Shown: positions 9,465 to 18,675, counted from the first letter of the stretch. The stretch: 64,000 nt of DNA from Edaphocola aurantiacus (GCF_019797745.1 NZ_VOSI01000001.1:432928-496927), one strand, 5' to 3'. Program-made: numbers and translations. Notes: generated from the letters alone by a model not told the origin.

Positions 9465-9785
9465 TCAAACCCTGAAAAGATGGCTTTCCAGGATTGTTAC
9501 TTCATTTTCTGCATTGCGTGCCTCTATCTCAAAACGGTTATTCCGGTAGCCATGCACTAATGATTCCCAGGTATACCAAAGCAGAAAAAGAATCCATCCG
9601 TAACGCAGGTATTGTTCTACATGCTTCAGCTCATGCCGCACCCAGCAAGAATCTGAGCGGAATGTAGCCGCATCCGTCTTCCATAAATATATGGTGCATC
9701 CAACAGTAATAGCCATACGTTCGCTGCGCAAAACACGGGCGGCTATGCGTGCCAATAAAGCGTTTTCCTTAATTTTGATGTTCAT
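9465..9785 (-). CDS. Small HExxH protein, DUF4157-like
   Basis: A 106-residue protein with the zinc-protease-like motif RHELKHVEQ near residues 49-57. This resembles the HELxHxxQ signature of DUF4157 (eCIS-core/metallopeptidase-like) proteins. A hydrophobic segment (YGWILFLLWYTWESLV) follows. No toxin, contractile-injection or secretion genes are adjacent, so the eCIS association does not apply here. It is divergent from nif3 with a 39-bp gap. Function unknown; peptidase activity is possible but unproven. Confidence 0.65.
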   Translation of the reverse strand: MNIKIKENALLARIAARVLRSERMAITVGCTIYLWKTDAATFRSDSCWVRHELKHVEQYLRYGWILFLLWYTWESLVHGYRNNRFEIEARNAENEVTILESHLFRV

Positions 9786-9824
9786 ATATTTACCTTTTTA
9801 CACCATTTACCGCCGAACGAGCAT

Positions 9825-10925
9825 ATGCAAATTAAAGATATTATACAGGAGATAGAACAGTTCGCACCACTCCCCTACCAGGAGAGCTATGATAACTGCG
9901 GCGTACAGGTCGGCAATATCCAAGAGGAATGTACCGGCGTATTATTAACACTGGATATCACAGAAGAAGTTATTGAAGAGGCGCTGAGCCGGAACTGTAA
10001 CCTGGTCGTTGCACACCACCCGCTGATCTTCTCCGGCATCAAACGCATTACCGGGAAGAATATGGTAGAACGCTGCATTATAAAGGCGATCAGCCATAAC
10101 ATTACGCTTTATGCAGCGCACACCAATATGGATAATATGCAGGCTGGCGTAAACCGTAAAATTGCAGCAAAACTGGGACTGAACGATTGCAGGATCCTGC
10201 GTCCGACAACCCAGAACTTATATAAACTGTACACTTATGTACCCTACGATCACGCAGATACGGTAAGAGATGCCCTGTTTGCAGCTGGTGCAGGACAAAT
10301 CGGCAATTATGGGGAATGCAGCTTTAACCTGCAGGGAAGGGGAACGTTCCGAGGTAATGAAGCGAGTAATCCAGCTATCGGGGTTGCCGGTGGCGCAAGA
10401 GAAGTGGTAGATGAGGTAAAAATAGAAGTACTGGTTCCGGTACACCTTAAACAGGCCATATTAAAAGCGCTGCAACAAAGCCATCCTTATGAAGAGGTGG
10501 CTTACGAGCTGATCCAGCTGGCCAATACTAACCAGACTATTGGTGCGGGAATGATCGGAACGCTGGCCGAACCGGCAGACTGGGGTAGTTTTTTCCATCA
10601 TATTAAGGATGTGTTGCAGGTCAGCTGCATTCGTCATACCGCTATTGTTCAGGAAAAGATCCGTAAAGTGGCAGTTTGCGGGGGCAGCGGCAGTTTCCTC
10701 TTACCTGACGCGATTGCAGCAGGGGCCGACATTTTCATCACGGCTGATTATAAATACCACCAGTTTTTTGAGGCAGAACAGAAGATTATTATTGCCGATA
10801 TCGGTCACTATGAGAGCGAACAATTTACCGTGGAAATATTTGATGCTATTATAAATAAAAAATTTCCTAATTTTGCTGTTTATTTGTCGACAACAAAAAC
10901 AAACCCGATAAATTATTTTTTCTAA
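9825..10925 (+). CDS. NIF3-like dinuclear-metal hexameric protein (YbgI/YqfO)
   Basis: A cytoplasmic hexameric toroid with a dinuclear metal site, sometimes annotated as a GTP cyclohydrolase I type 2 homolog; its real reaction is not settled. 366 residues. The N-terminal half has YDNCGVQVG, VVAHHPLIFSG (metal histidines) and YAAHTNMD. A CutA-like insert of about 100 residues (PYEEVAYEL) gives the long YqfO-type form. The C-terminal half has the second metal segment (ADIFITADYKYHQF, DIGHYESE). It ends one base before the ATG of the zinc-ribbon gene, so the two are almost certainly cotranscribed, as in other Bacteroidota. Confidence 0.93.
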   Translation: MQIKDIIQEIEQFAPLPYQESYDNCGVQVGNIQEECTGVLLTLDITEEVIEEALSRNCNLVVAHHPLIFSGIKRITGKNMVERCIIKAISHNITLYAAHTNMDNMQAGVNRKIAAKLGLNDCRILRPTTQNLYKLYTYVPYDHADTVRDALFAAGAGQIGNYGECSFNLQGRGTFRGNEASNPAIGVAGGAREVVDEVKIEVLVPVHLKQAILKALQQSHPYEEVAYELIQLANTNQTIGAGMIGTLAEPADWGSFFHHIKDVLQVSCIRHTAIVQEKIRKVAVCGGSGSFLLPDAIAAGADIFITADYKYHQFFEAEQKIIIADIGHYESEQFTVEIFDAIINKKFPNFAVYLSTTKTNPINYFF

Positions 10926-10926
10926 T

Positions 10927-11682
10927 ATGGCTACAGTAGCAAAAGACTTCTCTATTGAAGAAAAATTGGTTGCAGTTCTTTCTTTACAAAAAGTTGATTC
11001 CAAAATTGACGAATTACAGACGTTAAAGGGAGAATTACCAATGGAGGTGAAAGACCTTGAAGATGATATAGAAGGTTTACAGACACGCATTAATAACCTG
11101 GAAGCAGAGGTAAAAACAATCAATGATTATATTACCTCCCGTAAAGATGCGAAAAAAGATGCTGAAGCCCTTATCGCTAAATACGAAAAGCAACAGGATA
11201 ATGTAAAAAACAGCCGCGAGTTCGAAGCACTTTCTAAAGAAGTGGAAATGCAGAACCTGGAAATGCGTCTTTGCGATAAAAACGTAAAGGATGCACTGGT
11301 TGAATTACAGGAGCGTGAAGCAGTACGTAACCAGAACAACAATCTGCTGGATGCAAAAAAAGACATGCTGGCTCAGAAGAAAGACGAATTAGAAAAAATC
11401 ATCAAAGAAACGGAGAAAGAAGAAACAGAACTGGCAAAACGTTCTGAAGACGCTAAATCTAAAGTTGATGCCCGCCTGTTCAGCGCTTATGAGCGTATTC
11501 GTAAAAGCTACAAAAACGGCCTGGCTGTAGTACCTGTACTGAGAGACAGCTGTGGTGGATGCTTTAACGTGATCCCTCCTCAACGTCAGACAGAGATCAT
11601 GCAGCGCAAAAAAATCATCGTATGTGAACACTGCGGTCGTATCCTGGTTGATAATGACCTGAATGATTCTATACAATCTTAA
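10927..11682 (+). CDS. Coiled-coil protein with C4-type zinc ribbon (DUF164/CT398 family)
   Basis: A 251-residue cytoplasmic protein: residues ~30-190 are a long, highly charged antiparallel coiled coil (Glu/Lys rich, heptads). It ends in a zinc ribbon with CGGC and CEHCG pairs (about residues 206-241) and the family segment NVIPPQ. The family is widely conserved and usually sits next to nif3, as here. A role in transcription or RNA transactions, or as an adaptor, has been suggested for homologs. A strong hairpin terminator follows. Confidence 0.9.
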   Translation: MATVAKDFSIEEKLVAVLSLQKVDSKIDELQTLKGELPMEVKDLEDDIEGLQTRINNLEAEVKTINDYITSRKDAKKDAEALIAKYEKQQDNVKNSREFEALSKEVEMQNLEMRLCDKNVKDALVELQEREAVRNQNNNLLDAKKDMLAQKKDELEKIIKETEKEETELAKRSEDAKSKVDARLFSAYERIRKSYKNGLAVVPVLRDSCGGCFNVIPPQRQTEIMQRKKIIVCEHCGRILVDNDLNDSIQS

Positions 11683-11699
11683 TTTGACTTATTTTATTT

Positions 11700-11730
11700 A
11701 AAAAAGCAGCGATATTTTCGCTGCTTTTTT
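11700..11730 (+). terminator. Intrinsic terminator after the nif3/zinc-ribbon operon
   Basis: 13-bp perfect stem (AAAAAAGCAGCGA and its complement) with loop TATTT, ending in T6. Confidence 0.9.
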
Positions 11731-11767
11731 TAGCTTATTGATAATATTTCGCAAAGGCTTATTGAAG

Positions 11768-11775
11768 TATCTTTG
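11768..11775 (+). promoter_or_regulatory. -7 box that decides the ABC exporter start
   Basis: TATCTTTG lies inside the open frame that begins at 11738. A transcript from here can only start translation downstream, which supports the TTG at 11795. Confidence 0.45.
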
Positions 11776-11794
11776 CACCCAAAACAGAAGGATC

Positions 11795-13549
11795 TTGGAA
11801 GGAAAGAAGAAGAAATTTGACCGCAATTTACTGCTCCGTATTTTATCTTTTGGCAAACCGTATCAGTCTAAGCTATGGCTCAGTATAAGCCTGAGCATTA
11901 TCCTGGCGGTACTCACCCCTTTCCGCCCCTACCTCATCCAGTATACCATTGATCATTACATAGAGAACAAGCTGCTTCAAGGCCTGATCTTCATCGCTGT
12001 GATACAATTCGGGCTCTTACTGCTGGAGACCGCATTACGCTTCATATTCTCGTTTGTCACCAGCTGGCTGGGCCAAACAGTGGTAAATGATATTCGCCGT
12101 AAGGTGCATGAAAAGGTAATTAACCAGAACCTGAGCTATTATGACAATACGCCTATCGGTACACTGACCACCCGTACCATCAATGATATTGAATCGATCA
12201 ATGATATCTTTTCCGAAGGTTTTATTTCTATACTGGCCGATGTACTGACCATTCTCGCACTGATCGGAATTATGCTATATACAGACTGGCGTTTAACCCT
12301 GGTCAGCCTTGCTGTATTTCCCCTGCTGCTCTTAGCTACCTACTGGTTCAAGGAGAGTGTCAATAAATCGTTCAAAAGGGTGCGGAATGCGATCTCTGCC
12401 CTGAACGCATTTGTACAGGAACACCTGACCGGAATGTATATTGTACAGAGTTTTGCTGCTGAGCAAAAAGAGCAGAAGAAATTTAACGCCATCAACAAAG
12501 AGCACCGCGATGCTAATATCAAGAGCATTATGGCCTACTCTATCTTCTTTCCTGTTGTAGAGATTATACTGGCAGTGTCTCTGGGACTGCTGGTATGGTG
12601 GGGTGCAACCCGCATGCTCAATTACCAGGTAACCCAGGGTACGATCATTGCATTCAATATGTACCTCAACCTGATGTTCCGTCCGTTGCGGATGCTGGCA
12701 GACAAGTTCAACACCTTACAGATGGGTCTTATTGCCGGTGAGCGTGTAATGCAGGTATTAGACAGCGAGGAGTTCCTGCAGGAAAATGGCACCATTCAAT
12801 CACAGGTAATAAAAGGAGATGTCCGTTTTGAAAATGTATATTTCGAGTATAAAGAGGGCATTCCGGTGCTGCGCAATATTTCCTTTTCGGTTAATGCCGG
12901 CGAAACGGTAGCCCTTGTAGGCCATACCGGAGCCGGGAAAAGCTCCATCATATCTATCCTCAGCAGATTATACCCGATCAAAAACGGGCATATTTATATT
13001 GATAATATAGAGCTGAAAGACTATGATATCTATTCCCTGCGTAAACATATCGGTGTAGTGCTCCAGGACGTATTCCTGTTCTCCGGAACGATACTGGACA
13101 ACATTACCCTTAAAGATCCTGCCATCCGCACAGAACAGGCCATTAATGTATGTAAGACACTGGGCATTCATGACTTTATCATGCGCCTGCCTGGTGGCTA
13201 TCAGTTCAATGTAAGGGAAAGAGGTAATACTTTATCTCAGGGACAAAGACAGCTATTATCCTTTGCCAGAACACTATTATTCAACCCGTCTATCCTGATC
13301 CTGGATGAAGCGACTTCTTCTATAGACAGTGAATCGGAGATCCTGATCCAGCATGCGATTGAGCAGATGATCCAGGGTCGTACGGCTATCGTGATTGCAC
13401 ACAGATTATCGACTATCCGCAAAGCAGATAAGATCATCGTACTGGAGAAGGGGAATATTATGGAAGAAGGTACACATGAAAGCCTGCTGGCACAGACTGG
13501 TTTATACCACCAGCTTATTCATACCGATCCGGAAATTGCAGCTTCCTAA
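11795..13549 (+). CDS. ABC exporter, fused permease and ATPase (MsbA-like)
   Basis: A homodimeric type IV ABC exporter half-transporter in the inner membrane. There is no usable ATG: the TTG at 11795 (MEGKKKKFDRN) follows a purine-rich AGAAGG and a -7 box, giving 584 residues. Six membrane segments lie in residues ~20-310 with the coupling region typical of MsbA/BmrA. The nucleotide-binding domain has Walker A GHTGAGKSS, Q-loop GVVLQDVFLFSG, signature TLSQGQRQ, Walker B ILILDEATSS and H-loop IAHRLS. Substrate could be lipid A core or drugs; the sequence does not decide this. The gene ends 9 bp from the convergent GSCFA stop with no terminator between. Confidence 0.92.
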   Translation: MEGKKKKFDRNLLLRILSFGKPYQSKLWLSISLSIILAVLTPFRPYLIQYTIDHYIENKLLQGLIFIAVIQFGLLLLETALRFIFSFVTSWLGQTVVNDIRRKVHEKVINQNLSYYDNTPIGTLTTRTINDIESINDIFSEGFISILADVLTILALIGIMLYTDWRLTLVSLAVFPLLLLATYWFKESVNKSFKRVRNAISALNAFVQEHLTGMYIVQSFAAEQKEQKKFNAINKEHRDANIKSIMAYSIFFPVVEIILAVSLGLLVWWGATRMLNYQVTQGTIIAFNMYLNLMFRPLRMLADKFNTLQMGLIAGERVMQVLDSEEFLQENGTIQSQVIKGDVRFENVYFEYKEGIPVLRNISFSVNAGETVALVGHTGAGKSSIISILSRLYPIKNGHIYIDNIELKDYDIYSLRKHIGVVLQDVFLFSGTILDNITLKDPAIRTEQAINVCKTLGIHDFIMRLPGGYQFNVRERGNTLSQGQRQLLSFARTLLFNPSILILDEATSSIDSESEILIQHAIEQMIQGRTAIVIAHRLSTIRKADKIIVLEKGNIMEEGTHESLLAQTGLYHQLIHTDPEIAAS

Positions 13550-13558
13550 AAGCTTGCA

Positions 13559-14536
13559 TCACTCTGCATTAAAAATTGTTTTCTCTCTGCCGAAATCGAT
13601 ATATGGATAATCCTTTTCGTATCGGGTAATTTTCTGTAGCTGGCTGCTGCGAAACTTTTCATAGGCCTGCGTCTCCGGGAAACGTACTTTATGATTGGCT
13701 GCAGTACTCAGTTCCAGCATCTTTGTCGCGACAGACTGCGCCTCCGGGCTTAAATAAGCTTTATAGAACTGCTCCCACACAGCACCTGTCGCTGCAAAGT
13801 TGGGATGCACCATATCAATATCGTAATAGCGGTAATCGCGGAGTACATCTATAATGAGCTCGTAAGCCGGGAAATAATGGCAGTGTGCATATTGCTGTAC
13901 CATTTCATGCACCGCTTCTATCAGCCTGGCCTTGCTGCGGTTATTCTCCACCACTCCATCACGAATGTGTCGTACAGGACTGATCGTAAAGATGATGTTC
14001 AGGTAGGGATTAAACGCCTTTAACTGGCCTATCATTTCTTCCAGCGCAGCGCTGATCTGTGCTATGGATAACAGCTTTTTATCAAACCATTGTCCGGGTG
14101 CCCGGTGGCAGTTCGCCACATCACGATCACCCTCATTCAGGAAATACTGGAAGGCAGATCCCAGTGTGATCATAAGCCAGTCCGCCTCTTTCAGGAAGGT
14201 ATGCGCATTGCGAATAGAAGCATTCATTTCATCCAGCGCCTGCTGCTGGTCTACTTCCGAAAACCGGGTATGAAAATTCCAGTGGTTCCATATTTCATTG
14301 AGGTAAAAAAGATCCGAGGCTTCGATCTCCTCTGCATTCATATAGCTTTGTACACTCTTCACCACACTAAGCGGATTGAAGAGAATTCCATTCGGATTTT
14401 CCGTTACACGAAACTTCGCATCGCTCAATCGTTTACCTATATGCTCGGTAAAGCAGGATCCAATCAGCATCAGTTTATCCTGATGTTGAATTAAAGGTTC
14501 CGGCGATTGGATATGAATGGGCAGTGAAGTGATCAA
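13559..14536 (-). CDS. GSCFA domain protein
   Basis: A 325-residue SGNH-like protein of the GSCFA family. Its namesake motif is present as IGSCFTEHIG near residue 26, followed by NPNGILFNPLSV and the HPNF segment (MVHPNFAA) typical of this family. The fold suggests an esterase or acyl-modifying enzyme, but no member I know of has an established substrate. The only available start is TTG at 14536: the frame is closed five codons upstream by the stop of the preceding permease gene, and the first ATG would cut off the GSC motif. It follows that permease by 12 bp and is likely translated from the same mRNA. Confidence 0.88.
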   Translation of the reverse strand: MITSLPIHIQSPEPLIQHQDKLMLIGSCFTEHIGKRLSDAKFRVTENPNGILFNPLSVVKSVQSYMNAEEIEASDLFYLNEIWNHWNFHTRFSEVDQQQALDEMNASIRNAHTFLKEADWLMITLGSAFQYFLNEGDRDVANCHRAPGQWFDKKLLSIAQISAALEEMIGQLKAFNPYLNIIFTISPVRHIRDGVVENNRSKARLIEAVHEMVQQYAHCHYFPAYELIIDVLRDYRYYDIDMVHPNFAATGAVWEQFYKAYLSPEAQSVATKMLELSTAANHKVRFPETQAYEKFRSSQLQKITRYEKDYPYIDFGREKTIFNAE

Positions 14537-14548
14537 GATATGGCTGTT

Positions 14549-15772
14549 TTATTCGTCTCTGAAAATCATTAATTGTCGTGCTGCTTTACGGGCAGGATAC
14601 AGTGCTGCGATCAAACCTATGCTGAGTACAGTAATCAGTACCAGTATAAAATCTGCCCCTTTAAGGGCCACAGGATAGGCATCCATAAAACCATCGCCCA
14701 TAGATATAATACCAAAGCGTATCTGGATCAGGGAAATAATTAAACCTAAGGTCATCCCGATCAGCGCACCGGCCAGTGCGAGCAAAAGCCCTACAGTTAT
14801 AAATATCTTGCGGATGTGTGCCGGGGTTGCGCCCATAGATTTAAGAATGGCTACATCTGTCCTTTTTTCAATTGCCAGCATGGATAAGGAACCGACCATA
14901 TTGAACGAAGAAATAATCAGTACCAGCAACAGAATGCCATAAATCGCCCACTTTTCGGTTTTGGTAACCATGTACAATGTGGCGTTCTGCTCCAAGCGGC
15001 TCTGAACATTAAAATCCTTGCCCAGTATCGCTTTTATCTTATCGATTACTTCAGCTTCCAGCTTCGGGGATGTCAATGATATTTCTACAGAACTATATTG
15101 TCCTGCTACTCCGAACAAGTGCTGCGCTGCTGCAATCGGCACCAGGCAATACTGTCCGTCCAGTTCGGGTTGTACATTAAATGCCGCATATGGTGCCAGG
15201 TCCAGGCTGGTTACTGCAGCCTCAACATTCATCGCACCCAGACCATCGGCTTTAGGGTAATAGATCCTGATCTTATTAAAGGGATTACTGACCTCAATGC
15301 CCATTTCGGCAATGATGTCAACACCTATATTGGAAGGGATGTCTGTACTTTCATTGGGCCAGGCGGCCGTACCTACGGTCATATGAGGGGCCATATCATT
15401 GACCAGAAACCAGTTGTTGTCTACCCCTTTCAGGGTAATGACTTTCTGATGATCGACGCCGTCCAGCAGGGCCATATCTTCGGCTGCATAGCCAATATAT
15501 TTGATGCCGCTTACTTTACCGACTGCAGTTTTCTGAACATCCGTAAATGTAAAAAACTTGCCTTCTTTAGGAGTAATTTTTACTTCAGGATAGAAGGACG
15601 TGTACATTCCCTTTACATACTGCTCCAGTCCGTTATAGACCGAAAACAGCACCACCATTGCCGCTGCTGCGAGGGCAATAGCTCCGATACTGATCCAGGT
15701 TACGATATTGATCGCCTGTGCAGTCTTCTTTCCCTTAAAGTATCTTAATGCAATATGAAACGCAACATTCAT
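14549..15772 (-). CDS. LolC/LolE-type ABC transporter permease (FtsX/MacB fold)
   Basis: An inner-membrane permease, probably of the lipoprotein-sorting (Lol) or a related MacB-type system. 407 residues with the typical topology: one membrane segment near 25-48, a long periplasmic MacB-PCD domain (~50-265), then three membrane segments with FtsX motifs (LSMLAIEKRTDVAILKSMGA, ALYPARKAARQ). No LolD ATPase is adjacent, so the ATPase must be encoded elsewhere. It lies between rbfA and the GSCFA gene in one transcription unit (gaps of 8 and 12 bp). A second permease of the same class is at 22237. Confidence 0.85.
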   Translation of the reverse strand: MNVAFHIALRYFKGKKTAQAINIVTWISIGAIALAAAAMVVLFSVYNGLEQYVKGMYTSFYPEVKITPKEGKFFTFTDVQKTAVGKVSGIKYIGYAAEDMALLDGVDHQKVITLKGVDNNWFLVNDMAPHMTVGTAAWPNESTDIPSNIGVDIIAEMGIEVSNPFNKIRIYYPKADGLGAMNVEAAVTSLDLAPYAAFNVQPELDGQYCLVPIAAAQHLFGVAGQYSSVEISLTSPKLEAEVIDKIKAILGKDFNVQSRLEQNATLYMVTKTEKWAIYGILLLVLIISSFNMVGSLSMLAIEKRTDVAILKSMGATPAHIRKIFITVGLLLALAGALIGMTLGLIISLIQIRFGIISMGDGFMDAYPVALKGADFILVLITVLSIGLIAALYPARKAARQLMIFRDE

Positions 15773-15780
15773 CAGCCGGA

Positions 15781-16170
15781 CTAAGCTTCAGCGTCTGTGT
15801 CAGATGAAGGCTTTTTCTCGTCGTTGATCTGCTTGAACAGTTCCTCCATTTTGAATACATAATCCAGGGTATCATCCAGGAAGAATTGCAGCTCCGGTAT
15901 TCTGCGCAGCTGATGGCGTAATTTATTGCCCAGCGCACCACGCAGTTCACTTGTTTTGGCTTTAATCTCGTCCATCAACACGTCCGGGTGCTCTATCTTA
16001 AATAAACTTAAATATATGCGCGCTTCCAGCAGATCGGGGGTTACCGAAACTTTTGAGATCGATACCATACCACCCTTTATCACATTAATACCCTCTTTCT
16101 GGAAGATCATGCTCATCTCTTCCTGTATAAGCTGTGCTACCTGCCTTTGTCTTTTAGTCTCTTGCGTCAT
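15781..16170 (-). CDS. rbfA: Ribosome-binding factor A
   Basis: Assists late maturation of the 16S rRNA 5' end and the 30S subunit, especially in the cold. 129 residues, normal length, KH-like fold. Recognisable stretches are RQRQVAQLIQEEMS, VSVTPDLLEARIYLS and LRRIPELQFFLDDTLDY. The C-terminus is a short acidic/charged tail. It heads the unit rbfA - permease - GSCFA, 8 bp before the permease. Confidence 0.95.
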   Translation of the reverse strand: MTQETKRQRQVAQLIQEEMSMIFQKEGINVIKGGMVSISKVSVTPDLLEARIYLSLFKIEHPDVLMDEIKAKTSELRGALGNKLRHQLRRIPELQFFLDDTLDYVFKMEELFKQINDEKKPSSDTDAEA

Positions 16171-16236
16171 GTTCAGCGTTGATTTTTATATATAACCGAT
16201 AAAATTACAGCTAATATCCGTGCTAAAAAAAAGTAG

Positions 16237-16267
16237 TTTCAAATAACTTAATTTATAATTAACTTTG
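16237..16267 (+). promoter_or_regulatory. Promoter for the Omp28-like lipoprotein gene
   Basis: TTTC at 16237-16240 and TAACTTTG at 16260-16267, spacer 19 nt. The ATG at 16292 follows after about 24 nt, which excludes the in-frame TTG at 16265 as a start. Confidence 0.45.
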
Positions 16268-16291
16268 AAAGCTATAAATTTTATAACGCAT

Positions 16292-17209
16292 ATGTTTCAA
16301 AAACGTTTTCCTGCGGTTGCCGCGCTTATCGGTGCATCTTTTCTGTTTTCCTGTAAAGAGCAGCCAGTGGGTATCTTTGCAGGTGAGGCTGCTGTAGACT
16401 CTACCTATGTTACTACTGTAGAACCACAACAAACCAAGAATTATTATATAGAAGAGTTTTCTGGTGTAAGATGTCCGAACTGTCCTGCGGGTGCGTTAAA
16501 GTTAGAGGACCTGATGTCACAGAATCCGGGCAGACTGAAACTGGTTACTATCCACGCCGGTTCTCTTACTTCGCCTAAAGATGGTGTCAGCAAACAGGAT
16601 TTGCGTTCCGGTATCAACGGAGAGGGCGACGGCCTGCTGATCACTAACCTGATCTACGGTGGCGATCCGGCCAAACCTGCTGCCAGCTTTGACAGAATGC
16701 CAGTTGCTTCAGGAAATGCATTGCTGGGCAATAAGGACCAATGGGATGCTATGCTGGCTGCGGCCAAATCTCAAAACAGCAGCACTCCTGTAAATATGTC
16801 TCTGACGACCAGTTATGATGCAGCCAAAGATGAATATAATATCCGGATTAAACTGGCCTATACACAAGCGGTTACTGATCCGCAATTCCTGACGATCTAC
16901 CTAACAGAAGACAAGATTGTTGATGAGCAGATCGAACCTGAGATCCATGACTACGAATACAATCACGTATTCCGCCAGTCTATTACACCGTTTAACGGTA
17001 TCGCGGTCCTGGACAGCATTCCGAACAAACAGGCTGGTCGTGTATTTGTAACGAATTACAAATTAAAAATCAACAAGGATGATGCTACAAATCTGAAGCA
17101 GAAATTCTGGGACCTGGACAATATTCATGTTGTCGCTTTTGTACATAAAAGTACCGGCGGCACTGATAAAAAAGTCTACCAGGCAATTGATGGTAAGTTG
17201 AAACCTTAA
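16292..17209 (+). CDS. Omp28-related outer-membrane lipoprotein
   Basis: A 305-residue lipoprotein. The signal sequence ends in the lipobox FLFSC (Cys ~22). Near residue 60 is the Omp28 signature EEFSGVRCPNCPAG, a thioredoxin-like segment with a CxxC pair. Omp28 from Porphyromonas is a surface adhesin, but most homologs are uncharacterised; redox activity is possible from the CxxC. It is monocistronic with its own promoter and terminator, and divergent from rbfA. Confidence 0.85.
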   Translation: MFQKRFPAVAALIGASFLFSCKEQPVGIFAGEAAVDSTYVTTVEPQQTKNYYIEEFSGVRCPNCPAGALKLEDLMSQNPGRLKLVTIHAGSLTSPKDGVSKQDLRSGINGEGDGLLITNLIYGGDPAKPAASFDRMPVASGNALLGNKDQWDAMLAAAKSQNSSTPVNMSLTTSYDAAKDEYNIRIKLAYTQAVTDPQFLTIYLTEDKIVDEQIEPEIHDYEYNHVFRQSITPFNGIAVLDSIPNKQAGRVFVTNYKLKINKDDATNLKQKFWDLDNIHVVAFVHKSTGGTDKKVYQAIDGKLKP

Positions 17210-17217
17210 GTTTTTTG

Positions 17218-17250
17218 AAGCAGTATCTACAGATACTGCTTTTTCTTTTT
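17218..17250 (+). terminator. Intrinsic terminator after the Omp28-like gene
   Basis: Stem AAGCAGTATCT/AGATACTGCTT with a 2-nt AC centre, followed by TTTTCTTTTT. Confidence 0.85.
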
Positions 17251-17278
17251 CAGAAATAGAAATTAAATACTAAATTTG
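17248..17278 (+). promoter_or_regulatory. Promoter for the 46-residue membrane protein
   Basis: TTTC at 17248-17251 and TAAATTTG at 17271-17278, spacer 19 nt. It begins inside the T-tail of the preceding terminator. Confidence 0.5.
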
Positions 17279-17300
17279 CAGGACTTTAAAATAATTAGAT

Positions 17301-17441
17301 ATGCAATCTGTATTACTGAACTCTTTTTATAAAATCGGTGATAAATTTGGTGATTTCACTTCATTGGCGCTGACTATTTTTGGTGTAATATTATTGATCT
17401 GGGTTATGTTCAAGTATTTGGACACCTCTGATTTAAAATAA
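17301..17441 (+). CDS. Small single-span membrane protein (46 residues)
   Basis: I translated this short frame by hand: it begins MQSVLLNSFYKIGDKFGDF, has one hydrophobic helix (LALTIFGVILLIWVMF, ~22-37) and ends KYLDTSDLK. It has an ATG start, a matching promoter 22 bp upstream and a stop 29 bp before pdxH, so it probably leads the pdxH-pyrR-pyrB transcript. No family recognised. Its membrane span and position make a random frame unlikely, but expression is unproven. Confidence 0.6.
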   Translation: MQSVLLNSFYKIGDKFGDFTSLALTIFGVILLIWVMFKYLDTSDLK

Positions 17442-17470
17442 TTTCACCACCAATAGCAACCATTAAGAAA

Positions 17471-18118
17471 ATGGATTCATTTTCAAAAAACATTGCCAAT
17501 ATCAGACAGGATTATTGCCAGGCCACACTTTCTGAAAGTGAAACCGGTAACGATCCTGTTCTTTTTTTTACCAGATGGTTTGAAGAAGCACAGCATGCTG
17601 AGTGTATAGAGGTTAATGCCCTGACCCTGGCTACTGTTGATGCAAGTGGCAAACCACATGCACGTATTGTATTACTGAAAGGACTGGAAAAGGGTTCTTT
17701 TGTTTTCTTTACTAATTACCATAGCGACAAGGGGCATGAGCTGGCCGCTAACCCACATGCCAGCATGGTATTTTTCTGGCCCGAGCTGCAGCGTCAGGTC
17801 CGTATAGAAGGGCTGATCTCTAAAGTAGATCCTGCTTACTCTGATGAGTACTTCTATTCAAGGCCTTTGGGCAGCCAGATCGGAGCTATAGCCTCTCCGC
17901 AAAGCCAGCGCATCGCAGACCGTTCTGTACTGGAAGAGTCTCTTGCAGCTGTAGCAGCACAGGGCGACGTGAAAAGACCGGCACACTGGGGCGGATACCA
18001 GCTCAAACCGCAAAGAATAGAGTTCTGGCAAGGCAGGGCAAGCCGCCTGCATGACAGAATCGTATTTGAACAAACAGAAGAAGGCAGCTCCTGGACTCAG
18101 TACAGGATTGCACCTTAA
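17471..18118 (+). CDS. pdxH: Pyridoxine/pyridoxamine 5'-phosphate oxidase
   Basis: Last step of the DXP-dependent and salvage routes to pyridoxal 5'-phosphate: oxidises PNP or PMP using FMN and O2. 215 residues. Diagnostic segments: RIVLLKG and FFTNYHSDKGHELAANP (FMN site), FFWPELQRQVRIEG, SRPLGSQIGA, and the C-terminal PLP-site piece FWQGRASRLHDR followed by the near-terminal RIAP. Length and motifs are standard. It is followed after 20 bp by pyrR. Confidence 0.97.
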   Translation: MDSFSKNIANIRQDYCQATLSESETGNDPVLFFTRWFEEAQHAECIEVNALTLATVDASGKPHARIVLLKGLEKGSFVFFTNYHSDKGHELAANPHASMVFFWPELQRQVRIEGLISKVDPAYSDEYFYSRPLGSQIGAIASPQSQRIADRSVLEESLAAVAAQGDVKRPAHWGGYQLKPQRIEFWQGRASRLHDRIVFEQTEEGSSWTQYRIAP

Positions 18119-18138
18119 TCACAATATTATACCCGGTA

Positions 18139-18675
18139 ATGAAATCATTATACGCACAACAGGAACTGGATATTACGCTTACCCGTCTGGCGCATCAGCT
18201 GATCGAAAATCACCTGGACTTTTCCGATACGGTTATCATAGGCCTGCAGCCGCGCGGCGTATTCCTGTCCGACAGAATACACCAGAAACTGCAACAACTG
18301 TTACCGGAGATAAATATACCTTACGGCAAACTGGACATTACTTTTTACCGTGACGACTTTAATTCCGGCGGATCATTACACCAGGCACAGGAAACCCAGC
18401 TGGACTTTTCTGTATCCGGAAAGAAAGTGATCCTGATCGATGATGTTTTGTACACTGGTCGCAGTATCCGTGCAGGACTTGACGCCCTGCTGGACTTTGG
18501 CCGTCCGGAACATGTGGAACTGCTGGTGCTGATCGATCGCCGATTCAGCAGAGAAGTACCGATTCAACCGGATTATGTGGGCATGTCTGTAGATGTGATC
18601 AATAACCAAAAAGTAAAAGTGCTCTGGAAAGAACATGAGGGCAAGGATGAGGTCGTTATGATCGGCACCAAGTAA
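18139..18675 (+). CDS. pyrR: PyrR-type phosphoribosyltransferase (pyrimidine regulator/UPRTase)
   Basis: A PRTase-fold protein of the PyrR family. Members regulate pyr genes by RNA binding in Gram-positives and have uracil phosphoribosyltransferase activity. 178 residues. Seen: IGLQPRGVFLSDRI, the substrate segment LDITFYRDDF, the PRPP loop VILIDDVLYTGRSIRAG and LIDRRFSREVPIQPDYVG. It directly precedes pyrB, so a pyrimidine role is well supported. No terminator/antiterminator leader is visible in the 20-bp gap before pyrR or the 58-bp gap before pyrB, so RNA-based attenuation here is doubtful. Confidence 0.92.
   Translation: MKSLYAQQELDITLTRLAHQLIENHLDFSDTVIIGLQPRGVFLSDRIHQKLQQLLPEINIPYGKLDITFYRDDFNSGGSLHQAQETQLDFSVSGKKVILIDDVLYTGRSIRAGLDALLDFGRPEHVELLVLIDRRFSREVPIQPDYVGMSVDVINNQKVKVLWKEHEGKDEVVMIGTK

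Noticed and set aside
9465-9785. eCIS or toxin locus based on the DUF4157-like motif
   Set aside because: No contractile-injection, toxin or immunity genes nearby.
18119-18138. PyrR-controlled attenuator before pyrR
   Set aside because: The gap is only 20 bp and holds no terminator/antiterminator pair.
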